Source of the DNA: Lycium barbarum
Lineage: Eukaryota; Streptophyta; Magnoliopsida; Solanales; Solanaceae
Length of the DNA: 64,000 nucleotides
Assembly: GCF_019175385.1 (NCBI RefSeq)
Contig: NC_083345.1
Coordinates: forward strand, 13,354,027 to 13,418,026
Direction of reading: 5' to 3'
Positions 11,969 to 24,218 of this stretch are shown in pieces. The position numbers and the translations under genes are program-made. The number at the start of each line of letters is the position of its first letter. Within the stretch, counting starts at the first letter, position 1. The notes under the pieces were generated by a model, which did not search any database, was not told where the DNA came from, and worked only from the letters and a program-made list of their open reading frames with translations.

Positions 11969-12275
11969 TTAAGCTCAAAAAAAAAAAAAAAACATTTTGC
12001 TTCATACTCCAAGCAAGTAAGCGTCAATGACTTTGCAATCATTGAATTGTATTGACAAGAATAATAGTAGTGGCATTTAATTTGTTAGCTATATATTTTT
12101 TTGCATTACCTTCCAATTACTTAAGGAATTTATGATCTAAAGCATCAACCATGTACAAGGAAGAAATTTCTGTAAATTTGTTTGTTATAATAGGAATACA
12201 CTTGTTTACAAGTATTAAAGATTAAAATGAGTTAAATTAATAAATAGGCCGGTCATTAACACGTCCAAATGTTAC

Positions 12276-12615
12276 TTGAAGAAAAGGGCTGGATCAAACA
12301 ATGGATCGTAACTCAACCCAACCAACTCTTATTAAATTTTTATTTCTTTATGTGTTTAATAAGTTATTTAAATACCAAATAAAAATGTCTTTATTATGGC
12401 TATACATAACATATCGAACCAAGAAAAAAGTTTTTCTAAAATTATTTGAAGAAAAGGGTTGGATCAAACAATGGATCATAACTCAACCCAACCAACTCTT
12501 ATTAAATTTTTATTTCTTTATGTGTTTAATAAGTTATTTAAATACCAAATAAAAATGTCTTTATTATGGCTATACATAACATATCGAACCAAGAAAAAAG
12601 TTTTTCTAAAATTAT
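12276..12615 (+). repeat. Recent 170-bp tandem duplication (2 units)
   Basis: Units 12276-12445 and 12446-12615 are adjacent and identical except for two bases (GGGCTGG/GGGTTGG and ATCGTA/ATCATA). The 83-codon open frame across it is a by-product of the repeat. Confidence 0.9.
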
Positions 12616-12845
12616 TTTGACAAGATTTCTCATGTCAATTAGAGTTATATATCAGCTCAACTATTAGGCGAATTGAATTAGACAGATCAAAATGGATAAA
12701 TTAATATACGAAAAGATCGATCGATTTGGGTCATATTTACATGGACTAATTTTTCCACCCCTATACTGTTACATCCAATTTTCATATTGACCTCTAATGA
12801 CACCACCTGTCCGATAATGGAACTAATTAAATTTAAGGGTTATTA

Positions 12846-13094
12846 CTCCCTCGGGATTAAAAAAAGAGTCCACTTAATAATTTTCACACCCCTTAAGAAA
12901 CTACCTACTCCAAGAAAAAATATGTTAATTCACTAAAATACCCCTAATTAAATAAGCACTGGGATTTGATCACATAACACTTAATATGGGCAAATCTGAA
13001 AAGATAAGGTTAGTTGTTTCTTGATTTAATAAGATGACACTTTTTTTGACAAAAAAAAAAGGCTAAGTGGTCACTTTTTTTTATCCGGAGGGAG
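12846..13094. mobile_element. Stowaway-type MITE, copy 1
   Basis: The ends are CTCCCTCGGGAT...TATCCGGAGGGAG flanked by TA on both sides (12844-12845, 13095-13096), the Tc1/mariner-derived Stowaway signature. It is 249 bp with no coding capacity. The interior (TTAGTTGTTTCTTGATTTAATAAG, TGGGATTTGATCACATAACACTTAAT) is the reverse complement of the interior of the element at 13515. Confidence 0.85.
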
Positions 13095-13514
13095 TATCTT
13101 TTATCCTTTAACTAATGAATTTTTTTGATTTTTGTCTTTCTGATATCGGACTAAGTACTTTAAACCTTGAATTGATTGAATTGCGCACTTTTGACCCTTT
13201 TGTTTGTATCATAGTCACATATTTACTATAATTATTAATCGTTCCATCACTTAATTACCCATATATTATGTTATGTTAAATATGCATTGTACTCCATATT
13301 TGAGATAATATAGGACTAGAAATAGTCAAATACAACATATTTTCTCATAAATGGACCAAACACACATATTTATTTTAATCATTGAAGATTAAATATGTTG
13401 AGTCATACACCACAAAGACCAAAAACAAAATTTACTAACTTAGGACCAAAATAGAGATGATCTCGGACAAATTTACAGTCTTGTACAAAGAATTCAACGT
13501 TGCTATATTTATTA

Positions 13515-13762
13515 CTCCCTCCGGATAAAAAAGAGTGTCCACTTTGCCTTTTGTCTTGAGTAAAAAAGAGTGTCTACTTATCAAATCAAGAAATAATTAA
13601 TCTTATTTTCAGATTTGCCATTATTAAGTGCTATGTGATCAAATCCAATAACTATTTAATTAGGGGTAGTTTAATCAAATTACCTCTATTTGTCTTAAGA
13701 GTTAGTATTTCTTCAAGGGGTGTACAAATGGCTAAGTAGACACTCATTTTATCCAGAGGGAG
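13515..13762. mobile_element. Stowaway-type MITE, copy 2 (opposite orientation)
   Basis: CTCCCTCCGGATAAAAAAGAG...TTTTATCCAGAGGGAG with TA on both flanks (13513-13514, 13763-13764). It is 248 bp and is the same family as 12846-13094 but inverted, with a 420-bp spacer between them. Confidence 0.85.
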
Positions 13763-13764
13763 TA

Positions 13765-14435
13765 GCTTTCGGTTATTTAATTGCAATATTTTTTATTTAG
13801 TAGTTAATTAAACGATGACATGTGTAATGGGATTTCATTAGTTATTTAATAATGAAAATTGATGAAGCCATAGTTTTAATGTATTTGATAACCTTTTGGC
13901 CAGAAGAATTAGGCATCGATAAATAAATCAAAATTCAGACACTAATGGGAACTTGTGGTTAATTATGCGGTGGATTCGGAAATATGCCTAAATAAACACA
14001 TAAATCTATATAAATTACCTTTTTTTTTATATATTAATCTTATTGGATAATATTAGTTTAGGCAACATTTATGTTGTAGCTGTTAAATGTCAGAAGACGA
14101 TTGCGATTGCTTTTATTATTCTTTTAAGCTGCCCTTATCATACGTGACGACCAAGCTAAAATAATAAATAAATAAATAAATAAGTCAATGCTTCTTCTAA
14201 TAAATCCTTCGAGGATATCCGATTAAAAACAATTTATGTTTTTGAGTATAAACAAGTAAAATTAATTATTTTGTTAAGCATAACATTATTTACAAAGAAT
14301 TGTATTATGTGATTTACGGAAAAACTGTATGTGGATTGGTCTTCTTCTTTGTATATTCTTTTTTCGTTTAGATTGATTAGAGTAATAAACCAGAAATTAT
14401 TTAACCATAATCCCAATAGTTAGAATGGTAATTTT
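13765..14435. other. Non-coding spacer with Copia target site
   Basis: No gene is seen. (AATA)n microsatellite at 14160-14182. The last five bases, ATTTT (14431-14435), are the left copy of the Copia target duplication. Confidence 0.5.
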
Positions 14436-14765
14436 TGTAAACTCCATGAAAGGAGCTTGAGAAACGAAGAAGAAAGCTTGTTTAGCAAGCAACACACGGA
14501 AGAGAAGGAGAGAATAAAATCAGTTATAGAGAGAAGATTTTTACATATTGAGTATAGGAGAATAATGACTTCTTGTTATTATATTCCTTGGTCTCTTATT
14601 TATACACTTTACACATATACAACTAACTCATGAATTGTTTACTTGACTCTAACAACTTAACCACCTAACCACCTAGAATTAATTGCACATGGCTCCTACT
14701 AACTACACTCTAGTGATCCTCAATTTCATAACCATGTAGCTTGTGCATGATTCCACATGCTAACA
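14436..14765 (-). repeat. Copia 3' LTR (330 bp)
   Basis: Begins TGTAAACTCC and ends GCTAACA on the plus strand. It is nearly identical to 19557-19883. A purine-rich GAAGAGGAG (minus strand, 14766-14774) abuts its inner end and serves as the polypurine tract. Confidence 0.95.
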
Positions 14766-14778
14766 CTCCTCTTCAAGC

Positions 14779-17700
14779 TCATGGTTGGAACAAGTTTACA
14801 ACTCCAAGCTTGTCCAGGAGGTGTTGATGCTGAACTTTGCCTAGCCCTTTAGTGAGTAAATCTGCTAGCTGCTCTGAAGTGTGTACATACTCAGTTTTCA
14901 GCATACCTTAACATATCCTCTCTCTCACAAAATGACAATCAATGTTTATGTGTTTAGTCCTTTCGTAAAAAATGGGATTGGCTGCAATTTGGATTGCAGC
15001 TTTGCTATCACAAACCATCTTAACAGGTGTTTCAACTTGCACTCCTAACTCTTTAAACAGACCAATCAACCAGGTTATCTAGGCTGCACATGTGGCCATA
15101 CTTCTAAACTCTGCCTCTGCTGAGCTCCTTGACACTGTCTCTTGGACTTCCAAGAGATCAATGCTCCTCCAAGTTTCACTAAGTAACCAGTGACAGACCT
15201 TCTAGTTTCCAAACAAGCACCCCAGTCTGAGTCACAATAGGCTAGCAGTTGATGTGTGTTTTCTGCTGGCATTAACAATCCTAGTCCAGGTACTTCTTTG
15301 ACATATCTAACAACTCTGAGTGCAGCTTCCATATGAGAGACTTTTGGACAATGCATGTACTGACTTAAGACCTGTACTGAGAAAGCTAGGTCACGTCTAG
15401 TCATGGTTAAATATAGTAGTCTGCCTACCAGCCTCTGATATTTACTAGGATCCTGCAACTCTTTGTCTTCTTTGACTACTATTTAATCTTTCTTACTTTG
15501 ATCCTTTTCACTTCCTTGCTTATCTTTGGTGTCACTGCTTGGAACACATTGATCATACTGAACTGAAGTGAGTTTTTGATTCAGCTCAAGTGGTGTACTA
15601 GCATTTTTGGCTCCTCCTAGACCAGACTCAGCTATCAGCTCCAAGGCATATTTTCTATGTGATAACACAATACCTTTGCTGGACCTTGCACATTCAATGC
15701 CTAGAAAAAACTTGAACTCTCCTAAATCTTTCATTTTGAACCTGTTTTGTAAGTCGTTTCTAGTACTGCATAATAATTCAACATTGTTCCCAGTTATTAG
15801 AAGATCATCAACATATACTAGTATAATGACAATGTCACTCCCAAACTTCCTAGTGAACAGTGAGTAATCAAATTGACTTTGTTGGAATCCCATTTGCACT
15901 AAGGACTCAGTTAACTTCAGATTCCATTGTCTAGGAGTCTGTTTGAGGCCATAGAGTGACTTGTGAAGTTTGCAGACCTTAGTATTCCTCTCTTCTCTGT
16001 CAAACCCCTCAGGAACTTGCATATACACCTCTTCAACTAAGTCACCATTGAGAAAAGCATTATGGACATCCATTTGATAGATGAACCAGTGCTTAGCAGC
16101 TGCCAAAGCAATGACTGACCTAACTGTGACCATCTTGGCAACAGGACTGAATGTTTCTCTATAGTCCAGACCCTCCTTCTGGATATACCCCTTGGCAACT
16201 AGCCTAGCTTTAAACCTCTCCACTTCCCCATCAGACTTGTACTTAATCTTGTAAATCCACCTGCAACTAATGAGCTTTTTTCCTGGGGGCAAGTCAACTA
16301 AACTCCAAGTGTGATTGTCTTCAAGAGCTGCAATTTCCTGTTGCATTGCAGCAACCCACATAGGATCTTGAGAGGCAGCTTTGAAGGAAATTGGTTCAAT
16401 GAGAGTAGAGTAAGAAGATAGAGCATGCTGATAAGCAGGTGACAGATGCAGGTAAGAGACATGATTTGATATAGAATATAGGTAGGAGTTGGAAGTAGAG
16501 GTCATGAAATAGTCATGCATCCATAGAGGAGGCTTGATTTGTCTGGAAGATTATCTGGTGGTTATAGGAGCTAATGTAGGACTAGGTGTAGGTGAAGGAG
16601 AGTCACTAGGAACTTGTAAGTTAGGTGGTGTAGGTGAAAAAGAATCTCTAGGAACTTGTGAGGTGTGTGGAGATAAGTCTGATGTAGTAAACATATCAGA
16701 TGAGGGTGGTGTATGTATAGGTGAAGTAGGTACAGATTTAGTGGAAGGAGTATTATTTAGCTCAGGGGAAAGTAGATCCAGGACAGGAAATATAGGATTT
16801 GAGGCAGTTTGCCTATGCTTGAAAGGAAAGATGTTCTCTTGGAACACTACATGTCTGTTTATAAAGAATTGTTTCTAGTGTAGATCATACAACAAATATC
16901 CCTTTTAGTTGGATGAATAACCAAGAAAGACAGCTGAGATAGCTCTAGGACAGTTTGTCAACTAGTTTTGGGCATGTTGCATAGCCCAAGCACCCAAATA
17001 CCCTCAGATGCTCTAGAGAGGGAGGGTGATTGTACAAGAGTTCAAAGGGGGATTTGAACTTGAGAATCTTAGAGGGAAGTATATTTAACAGATATACATC
17101 AATTACCACACATTCACCCCAAAACCTTAAAGGTATAGAAGCTTGAAATCTCAGTGCCCTTGCCATATCAAGTATGGTTCTATGTTTTCTCTCAGCAATG
17201 CCATTTTGTTGAGGTGTATACATACATGTGGTATGATGATAGATCCCAAATTCATTTAACAAGACCTGACATGCACTGGCAATGAACTCACCCCCATTAT
17301 CTGTCCTTAGAGTTTTGACAGATGTAGAAAAGATGTTCTTCACTTTTGTGAAGAATTGTCTCAATACTGCAATAGTGTCTGATTTGCATGTTACTAAAAA
17401 AATCCAAGTATATCTTGAGTAATCATCCACTATAGTCACAAAATACCTTTTATTACTATAAGTAGGCACCCTATAAGGACCCCAGATATCACAATGAATC
17501 AGTTCAAATGCAGCATGTGACACATGAAAGCTCAATGGAAAAGCTAGTTTTGTCTGCTTTGCAAGAGGGCAAACAGTACAATGTAAATGATCAGCAACTT
17601 TCAGCATTTTAAAACAGTCACGCTTCTTTATAATATCAACAGGAGCATGTCCTAATATTCTATTCCACAAAGAACTACTAGAAATAGATGCATTATTAAC

Positions 17701-18196
17701 TGCATAGGCAATGTCACTTGTAGATGTAACTGGTGCTTGAATTGCAGACTGATGATGTAACACCTGAAGTGCTGCTTGATTTATTCCTTTTCTTAGTATA
17801 TGGAGGCCACATTCTTCCCTACCAATCCCCCTGACCTGTCCAGTGTAGAGATCCTGGAAAATACAGAAGTGAGGAAATAATGAGGCTGAGCATTTGAGTT
17901 CTTTTGTAAGTTGTGACACTAACAACAAACTCTATTTGAACTCAGGAACAAATAGCACATTAGTGATAAGTTGATCTTTAAAAATACTTGATTGGCCAAT
18001 ATGAGAAACAGACACTACATTGCCATTTGGCAAGTGTACTTGCTTCTGGCCAGTTTGAGAAACTTGTTTGAATTTATCAAGCATATCAACTTTTGATGTC
18101 ATGTGATTGGAAGCCCCAGTATCTACTATCCACTATCCACTCTCTATTCACATGCTTTGACACTAAGGCAACTAGTATTCTACCTGCAGCAACATC
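14779..18196 (-). pseudogene. Copia pol polyprotein, degenerate
   Basis: Domains in order on the minus strand: aspartic protease (DTGASNHM, about 18110); GAG-pre-integrase with an HX..CX2C-type finger (HAPVD...CTVCPLAKQTKLAFP, about 17560-17680); integrase core with CDIWGPY, RTDNGGEF and QNGIAERKHR supplying the D, D and E; reverse transcriptase (WIYKIKYKSDG, QMDVHNAFLNGDL, LVYVDDLLITGN, 15483-16520); and RNase H (LLAYCDSDWGAC), ending at the TGA at 14779-14781. Lesions seen: a 7-bp tandem duplication just before the protease motif (18127-18140), a frameshift near 16943 and another near 15117, and stops at 17932, 16905, 16875, 16551, 15483, 15079 and 14908. The coding families are otherwise clearly preserved. 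Confidence 0.92.
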
Positions 18197-19405
18197 TTAG
18201 GCAGAGTGTTCAGCTGGTGCATTGTCTCCTCCTTTAGTGAGCATCTGCAAGATCTGCTTGTACTGGTCTTGAGTGAAGAAGCCAGTTGTAAGTGTTTGCC
18301 CTTGAGGTGGAGGCATATGTGCTATGGGCTGTGTGGTTGCTACTTGATTAGCATATGGTCCATTCTTCTTCTTAGACTTCCAATTAGGTGGATAGCCATC
18401 AATTTTGAAGCATTGATCCTTTGTGTGTCCCTTGTATCCACACACTTCACATATAATGAACTGTTTATGTGCCTTCACTTGATGATTGCCATAATGTCCT
18501 CCACCTGGTCCATTGTTTTCCCCTCCTGGTCCACCTCCACCAGTGTGACCGACTTCAATACTGTGTCCTTTGTGACTAAATAAAGCTGTGCCTTCAATCA
18601 CTCCAGGACCTATGCTAGCATGAGTAGTACTAGCTAAACTTCTCTGACTTTCTTGATCTATCATGAGTGAATAAACTTTGTTCAAACTTGGAGTAGGAGA
18701 CATCATAAGGATCTGTCCTCTAGCTTGAGAGTAGGACTCATTTAGTCCCATTAGGAACTGTAGCAGCCTTTGATACTCAAAGTGTTCTATGAACTTGATT
18801 GACTTAGGACATGAACAACCAGGATATGGCATTATAGCATCAAACTCATTCCAAAAATCTCTAAGTTTTGAGAAATAATCAGATATTGACATTGTTCCTT
18901 GGACACAGGTATGAATCTCTTTATGTAAGTGAAACACATGAGATCCATTTATCTTGTCAAATCTCTCCCTCAGTTCACACCATACTTTATGAGCATCACA
19001 TGCATACACTACACAACTCAGCAAACAAGGCCTAACATCACTCATAATCCATGACAACACTACAACATTGCATTTTCCCCACAAATCATGAAGTTCTGAA
19101 GGAAAACTGTTTTTAGGATATCTACCATCAATGAATCCTAGTTTTCCTTTTCCTAGCAATCCAATACGCATAGATCTACTCCATAAAGCATAATTCTCTG
19201 AGCCAATTAGTTGTAATGTTATCAGTGAGCTACCTGGTGTATCAGTCGACTGAAGGTACAAAGGATGTGTATGGTCGACATTTGATCCTGATGCATTTGT
19301 TGGAGAATTGCTTACATTTGCATTTGATTCATTTAAGTTGTCATGCATCTGCAGATTTCCAGTTGCTGCTCGAGTTTGTGATTCATTCACTACACCATTC
19401 GCCAT
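18197..19405 (-). CDS. Copia gag, intact 402 codons
   Basis: This is the structural protein of the retrotransposon. It contains a Copia gag_pre/UBN2-type region (residues ~60-240; SENYALWSRSMRIGLLGKGKLG near the start of it) and one CCHC zinc knuckle near residue 330 (CEVCGYKGHTKDQC, spacing C-X2-C-X4-H-X4-C). A Gly/Asn-rich linker precedes the knuckle. It starts at an ATG about 150 bp inside the 5' LTR. The frame is open throughout, unlike pol. The TAA at its end may be the native gag terminator or an early stop in a once continuous gag-pol frame. Confidence 0.88.
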   Translation of the reverse strand: MANGVVNESQTRAATGNLQMHDNLNESNANVSNSPTNASGSNVDHTHPLYLQSTDTPGSSLITLQLIGSENYALWSRSMRIGLLGKGKLGFIDGRYPKNSFPSELHDLWGKCNVVVLSWIMSDVRPCLLSCVVYACDAHKVWCELRERFDKINGSHVFHLHKEIHTCVQGTMSISDYFSKLRDFWNEFDAIMPYPGCSCPKSIKFIEHFEYQRLLQFLMGLNESYSQARGQILMMSPTPSLNKVYSLMIDQESQRSLASTTHASIGPGVIEGTALFSHKGHSIEVGHTGGGGPGGENNGPGGGHYGNHQVKAHKQFIICEVCGYKGHTKDQCFKIDGYPPNWKSKKKNGPYANQVATTQPIAHMPPPQGQTLTTGFFTQDQYKQILQMLTKGGDNAPAEHSA

Positions 19406-19539
19406 TGTAATACGAATTGACTGATCTTCGATGAACTAGCAAGTCTATCTATTACTTATTTTTGACTCAAGCCTAAACTGATTCGAATCTAAGTAATTGT
19501 TTGTGAGCAACCGACTGCGTTTATACAGCCTATGATCTA

Positions 19540-19556
19540 TGCAGGCTCTGATACCA
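19540..19556 (-). other. Copia primer-binding site
   Basis: Directly inside the 5' LTR the minus strand reads TGGTATCAGAGCC, complementary to the 3' end of plant initiator methionine tRNA, the usual Copia primer. Confidence 0.85.
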
Positions 19557-19883
19557 TGTAAACTCTATGAAAGGAGCTTGAGAAACGAAGAAGAAAGCTT
19601 GTTTAGCAAGCAACACACGGAAGAGAAGGAGAGAATAAAATCAATTATAGAGAGAAGATTTTTACATATTGAGTATAGGAGAATAATGACTTGTTATTAG
19701 ATTCCTTGATCTCTTATTTATACACTTTACACATATACAACTAACTCATGAATTGTTTACTTGACTCTAACAACTTAACCACCTAACCACCTAGAGTTAA
19801 TTGCACATGGCACCTACTAACTACACTCTAGTGATCCTCAACTTCATAACCATGTAGCTTGTGCATGATTCCACATGCTAACA
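19557..19883 (-). repeat. Copia 5' LTR (327 bp)
   Basis: Partner of 14436-14765. It is followed by ATTTT, the right copy of the target duplication. It should contain the element's promoter; I do not assign a specific TATA box. Confidence 0.95.
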
Positions 19884-20128
19884 ATTTTACTAGTCAACCT
19901 ATTAAAATAAAGGTGATGATATTGATCTAGTAGAGAAATTAAAATTGAGCAAAGACTATTTTAATTTATTTATCGATATTTTCAGGTTGGTAAGCTTTCG
20001 ATGAAATGTGCATATACTATCTTAGACAATTTTTTATATAAAACAAAAGCAAAAAAAACTAAATTTATATCAACAAAAGTTTGCATGATATGAATCGTTT
20101 GACAATATTGCTTAAGAGACAACTATTT

Positions 20129-20766
20129 GAGATCGAGTCCGGAGCCTAAAGGACATAGTTTTTGACACAAAAGACCAAAGGGGGTTGACATTTTCATGAT
20201 AAGCCAAAAGGGATTTATCGTGGACTGCCCCATGTTTTGTAGTTCCTTTAATGGAGCATTGTAAAGTCGTCCGTTAAGGCTTCAACAAAAATCAAATAAA
20301 TAAAAATAATAATAATAAGATAAATCATGGACCAGTCCGCGTTTTGCAAATTGTGTGTACTTGTTTTATATTTGCTCTCAAATCCTTGTTCTTTGATGTT
20401 CAAAAGGGTGGGTGATTTTGTTCTTTTGGGTTTAGTTAAACTTTTTAACTTTTTTCCTCATTTACTTCCGTTTGTCTCCCTTTCTGTGCGTCTGAGGAGG
20501 GTTTAATTTATTCTTTAGTTGGAAAAATCTAGAGATAAGCCAAATTTTATTTTTGCAAAACGTGGGCTGGTCCACGATTTATCTTATTAATTTTTTTTAA
20601 ATTTTGTTGAATGTACCGATGGACGACGTTACAATGCTCCGCTAAAGAAGCTGCAAAACGTGAGACAGTCCACAATAAACCCCTTTTGGTTTATCATGGA
20701 AATGCCAACTCCCTTTGGTTTTTTGTGTAAAAAAATATGCCCTTTAGGCGACTCATGTGAGATCTC
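20129..20766. mobile_element. Long inverted-repeat (fold-back/MITE-like) element
   Basis: Two arms of about 205 bp (20144-20352 and 20549-20749) are inverted complements at roughly 80 percent or better. Shared wording includes GCCTAAAGGACATA/TATGCCCTTTAGGC, TTGGTTTATC and AATAAGATAAATCATGGACCAG. The spacer is about 195 bp and non-coding. A transcript through it would fold into a long hairpin. No clear target duplication is visible. Confidence 0.75.
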
Positions 20767-20939
20767 TACATCAAAGCAAACAATATGTACTAGAATTTGT
20801 GTTGTGAGAAAGGTCACAGGTGAAAATTAAACCTTAAACTGCTATAATATAAGTATATTTACAACCACTGAAACTGTTATTTCAATTTAGAATAACACTT
20901 GCAATTATTATCTACACATCCCAATTTCATTTCGTGACA

Positions 20940-22265
20940 TTTCACCTATCTCGCACTGCATCTCAGCCTATTGGCACATAGTTATATCATATGTACAATA
21001 ATTTGGAAAACACATCATCCAAACCGTCATGGACTCATGGTTGTTCTTATCAAAAATTAATATATAAAGGCGTTTTCCTCGAGTTTTCTTGCTAAATAAA
21101 CCAAAAAAATATAAAAATAATAATAGAGAAATGATAGAAGCTGTCTATTAAAAAACCCCACACGGAACTGAACCACAAACCTTATGAACTGTGACCCATC
21201 TGGAAAATTAAATGACTGGGCCCAATATAGCCAGACCAAGAGGACTCTCAAGATAATAAGAGACAAGGGGCAAAGCTTGTGTACCTTAACTCTTCGTTAG
21301 AACTTAGCACATGCGACTCAAATTTTTTTGTCACATAATATTTGCTTAGATGGTCAATTGTACGGTAGTAGGGTGCACCAAATTATAGTAATATTTTTTT
21401 TCCCTCGAACTTGTGTACCTTCCTTTGACCTTCTCTTGGAAATTGTGGTAGATGCTTAGCGTGATTGAATTTCATCGATCATTTCATTTCAGGATCAAGT
21501 CCTTCAACATAAATAAGTAAAGTTTGTGATTCCGTAAATCAACTTCTGGTCTTGTTCAATAAATCAGCCGGGTGTATTTGGTTACTTCACCTTTTGATGA
21601 ATTTACCGCTGAACCTATAGCTCGTTTTAGTTATTGGATTTGCAATAAAAATCTATACATTTTTAGTAGATTTCTTAATGCATTTACCAGGTTTAATCAA
21701 AAGATACAGAAATCGCCCGAAGCCATACTTAATAATGTAGCTCCTTTTCTCTAGGTAATTGAGAATTTTTTTAAAAATATATATTCAAGTACATATCCAT
21801 ACGAAATTTGCATCTTCTTTCCTTGCTATAATAGAATGAGTACAAATGTACAATATTGCTCCCAACTCACTAAAAATTTGGATTAAGTTTACTTGTAACG
21901 CATTCCTGATAGGAATAGCTGTTCTGAAAGATCCAATTCCTAACTACTGATTACTCCGTAGTCTAGAATACATTAATGAAAGGAAAGGTTTTAGAATTTT
22001 TCAAGAATTAAAATTAAATGAATGTGGTTTATCCAAAAATATTAGCCCCACAAGAAAGAGCGGTGATAGTCAATGATTGGGATTTGGGAGCTGATAACCT
22101 TCGGATGTAATGAAAATGTTTGGCCTTTGGTTCATAAGGACGTGTATGGTCTCCATCTTTCACATGTCAAACTTGTCAATATGCAATTACTTCTCCTTGC
22201 TCTAACATCACTCTCTTTTTTCTTGGAAAAGGAAGCAAAAGAAGACGCGATTTTCAAATGATTTC
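20940..22265 (+). repeat. Segmental duplication X, copy 1 (partner 51330-52340)
   Basis: Collinear with 51330-52340 in the same orientation. Shared segments include TATGTACAATAATTTG, GTTTTCCTCG.GTTTTCTTGCTAAA, ACCAAGAGGA, and a ~110-bp block CCCCACAAGAAA...TCAATGATTGGG...TGTAATGAAAAT..TTGGCCTT.GGTTC (22046-22160 here). No coding frame is conserved between the copies, so this is probably intergenic or promoter DNA. Confidence 0.6.
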
Positions 22266-24138
22266 AAAGTAGAGATACTCTTAAAATCCTTAAAAATAAT
22301 GACTTTTTATTAAAATAATCTTTAAAAACTGTCCAAGCTGAAAATGTATGTTTTGTGAGTAAAGTTTTCGGGTGAATTTCAATCCATTTTTCATTTTTTG
22401 GTCCATATGCGACAGCTATCTTTATAATCCACCCATCCCAACTATGTGTCGTTTTTGACCATGCACAAAGTTTACGATAGAAAGAAAAACTTTAGAAACT
22501 TGTGATCTAATAAAATAAGTTTTTTAACATTTGTTTGGCTATAGCCAATAAATCATATCACTAAATTTAAAAGTTAAATCTTTTAGATATAAAAACGATG
22601 ATATTCTTTATGGGATAAATTAAGAAGAAAAGTATACCGCATAAATTAAGACGACAGAGAGTATTATCTTAGCTTAAGTATTTTATTAATTTCAACTTCT
22701 CAATACATATTCAATTTTGATTTTCAATGATTCAATTTATACTTATTATTAAAAGGATAGAAGGTAGGGAAGACTTGTAGTTGACACTGGACCTATATAT
22801 TTCCGTATCTTAACTCATAAATCTTTCTAAATTTTCCTATTATTGTCAGTTATAACTTATATCAGTATTGTTAGCTTCGGCTGCGTAGTGGCATCTTATC
22901 TTTTGTTAGAATTTATTACGGATACAATAAGGTATTTAGCTGGCCCATTGTCGTTTTCTCATTTTTGTTTCTTTATCTTTTTCCCAAATAGTCAAAAACC
23001 AAATCTTCCGAGCGACTGGCTACCAAAAAAAAAAAAAACCTGATATTAGTTGTGAACTTTGCAACTAATCTGTCGCTAAAGAAAATTAGAAACGAATTCT
23101 ACTATTAAGTTACACAATTAATCTTTCGCTAATTTTTTTTTAAGAACTTCGGTTACTATCAAATCTTATGGAGCTGTGACATTCACCGATCAAATAATGA
23201 ATCGTAAGAGGCTATGTAATGTTTAACTAACTGCTTTTTTCCATGTGATATACGGAATTTACTAATTCTACTTATCGAGTTTCGCGCTTCGTAAAATTTA
23301 TCAAAAGAAAGGTAATTCTTTAAGAATTTCCATTCCAAGACTTAAATCAGAACTTCTAGCTAAGAATGAAGAAAATCTTATCCCCTCACCACATCTTTAG
23401 GTGGCAATAAATAATGTTTTTGAAGGTAATAAAGAACCACAAAAGACGAGAAAAACCATAACATCTGAGGTTCAAGCTTTAAGGAAGGCAAAAATACTAT
23501 GTAATGTCTTTTTATATATCTAAGCATTGATGAAGGGCAGAGTTATCATTTGTCCTGATAAGAGGTTGCAAAATTCCGTAAAATAGTTGAGGTAGAGGCA
23601 AGCTTGCCGTTCACCACTGTTATTAAAAAAAAAAAAAAAAGTATCACATTTTTGGCGATCATAAAATATAAAATGCTATGTAACGTTTACCAACCAGCTG
23701 TTCCTTTATTTTACCCCTTTTTTTAGGGGTCCAGATAACTGCTGGTTAACGTTATTGAAAGATTTAGTTAGATTTCCCTTTGATTATTTCTTCACTTTAC
23801 ATTCCAGAAACATTCTTAAAAGTGCGCCATTATGGTTGGGTCTGTATTTGCATAAGTTTTGATGGGGCAGGGGCCATAATTATAAGAGTTTCCTTAATCC
23901 GAGAGTTAAAGCAAATGATGGACCTTGCTTTGAATGATGGTCGTTTTGTTTAGCTGTGTTTAATCCTTATCATTGGATTATAAATGCATACTTTTTAACT
24001 AAAGCAAACAATTTTGTTGTGCAAAAATTGGAATAATCATTAGGATCAACTAGATTCCCTTCCCCACCTCCCTTTTATTTTTTTTTTTTCAAAGAATACG
24101 ATATTCTTCTTTTCCTCTTTCATTTTCTCTTTAACTAT
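22266..24138. other. Non-coding spacer
   Basis: No gene, RNA or transposon end is recognised. There are only short homopolymers and AT-rich sequence. Confidence 0.45.
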
Positions 24139-24218
24139 GTGTAATGTATCCCACAACTGTGGTCCGGGAAGATGGTGTGTACGCAGCTTTATCCTTATCT
24201 TGTGGAGGTAGAAAAGTT
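24139..24218 (-). mobile_element. TS-type SINE 3' fragment
   Basis: On the minus strand the sequence reads CTACCTCCACAAGATAAGG..AAGCTGCGTACACACCATC..CCCGGACC, followed by a TGTGGGAT block. This is the conserved 3' half of the Solanaceae TS SINE family as I know it. The 5' pol III half and the TTG tail are missing. Confidence 0.6.

Larger units (their letters stand above)
14436..19883 (-). mobile_element. Full-length Ty1/Copia LTR retrotransposon (broken pol)
   Basis: A 5448-bp element with TG...CA LTRs at both ends (14436-14765 and 19557-19883), flanked by the direct repeat ATTTT (14431-14435 and 19884-19888). It reads on the minus strand, so the right LTR is the 5' LTR. Internal order is PBS, gag, protease, integrase, reverse transcriptase, RNase H, polypurine tract; integrase before RT identifies Copia. 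The LTRs differ by 7 substitutions and one 3-bp indel, about 2 percent, indicating a fairly recent insertion. pol carries many lesions, so the copy cannot move by itself. Confidence 0.95.

Noticed and set aside
16534..18583. Plus-strand frames across the Copia element
   Set aside because: Antisense shadows of gag and pol.
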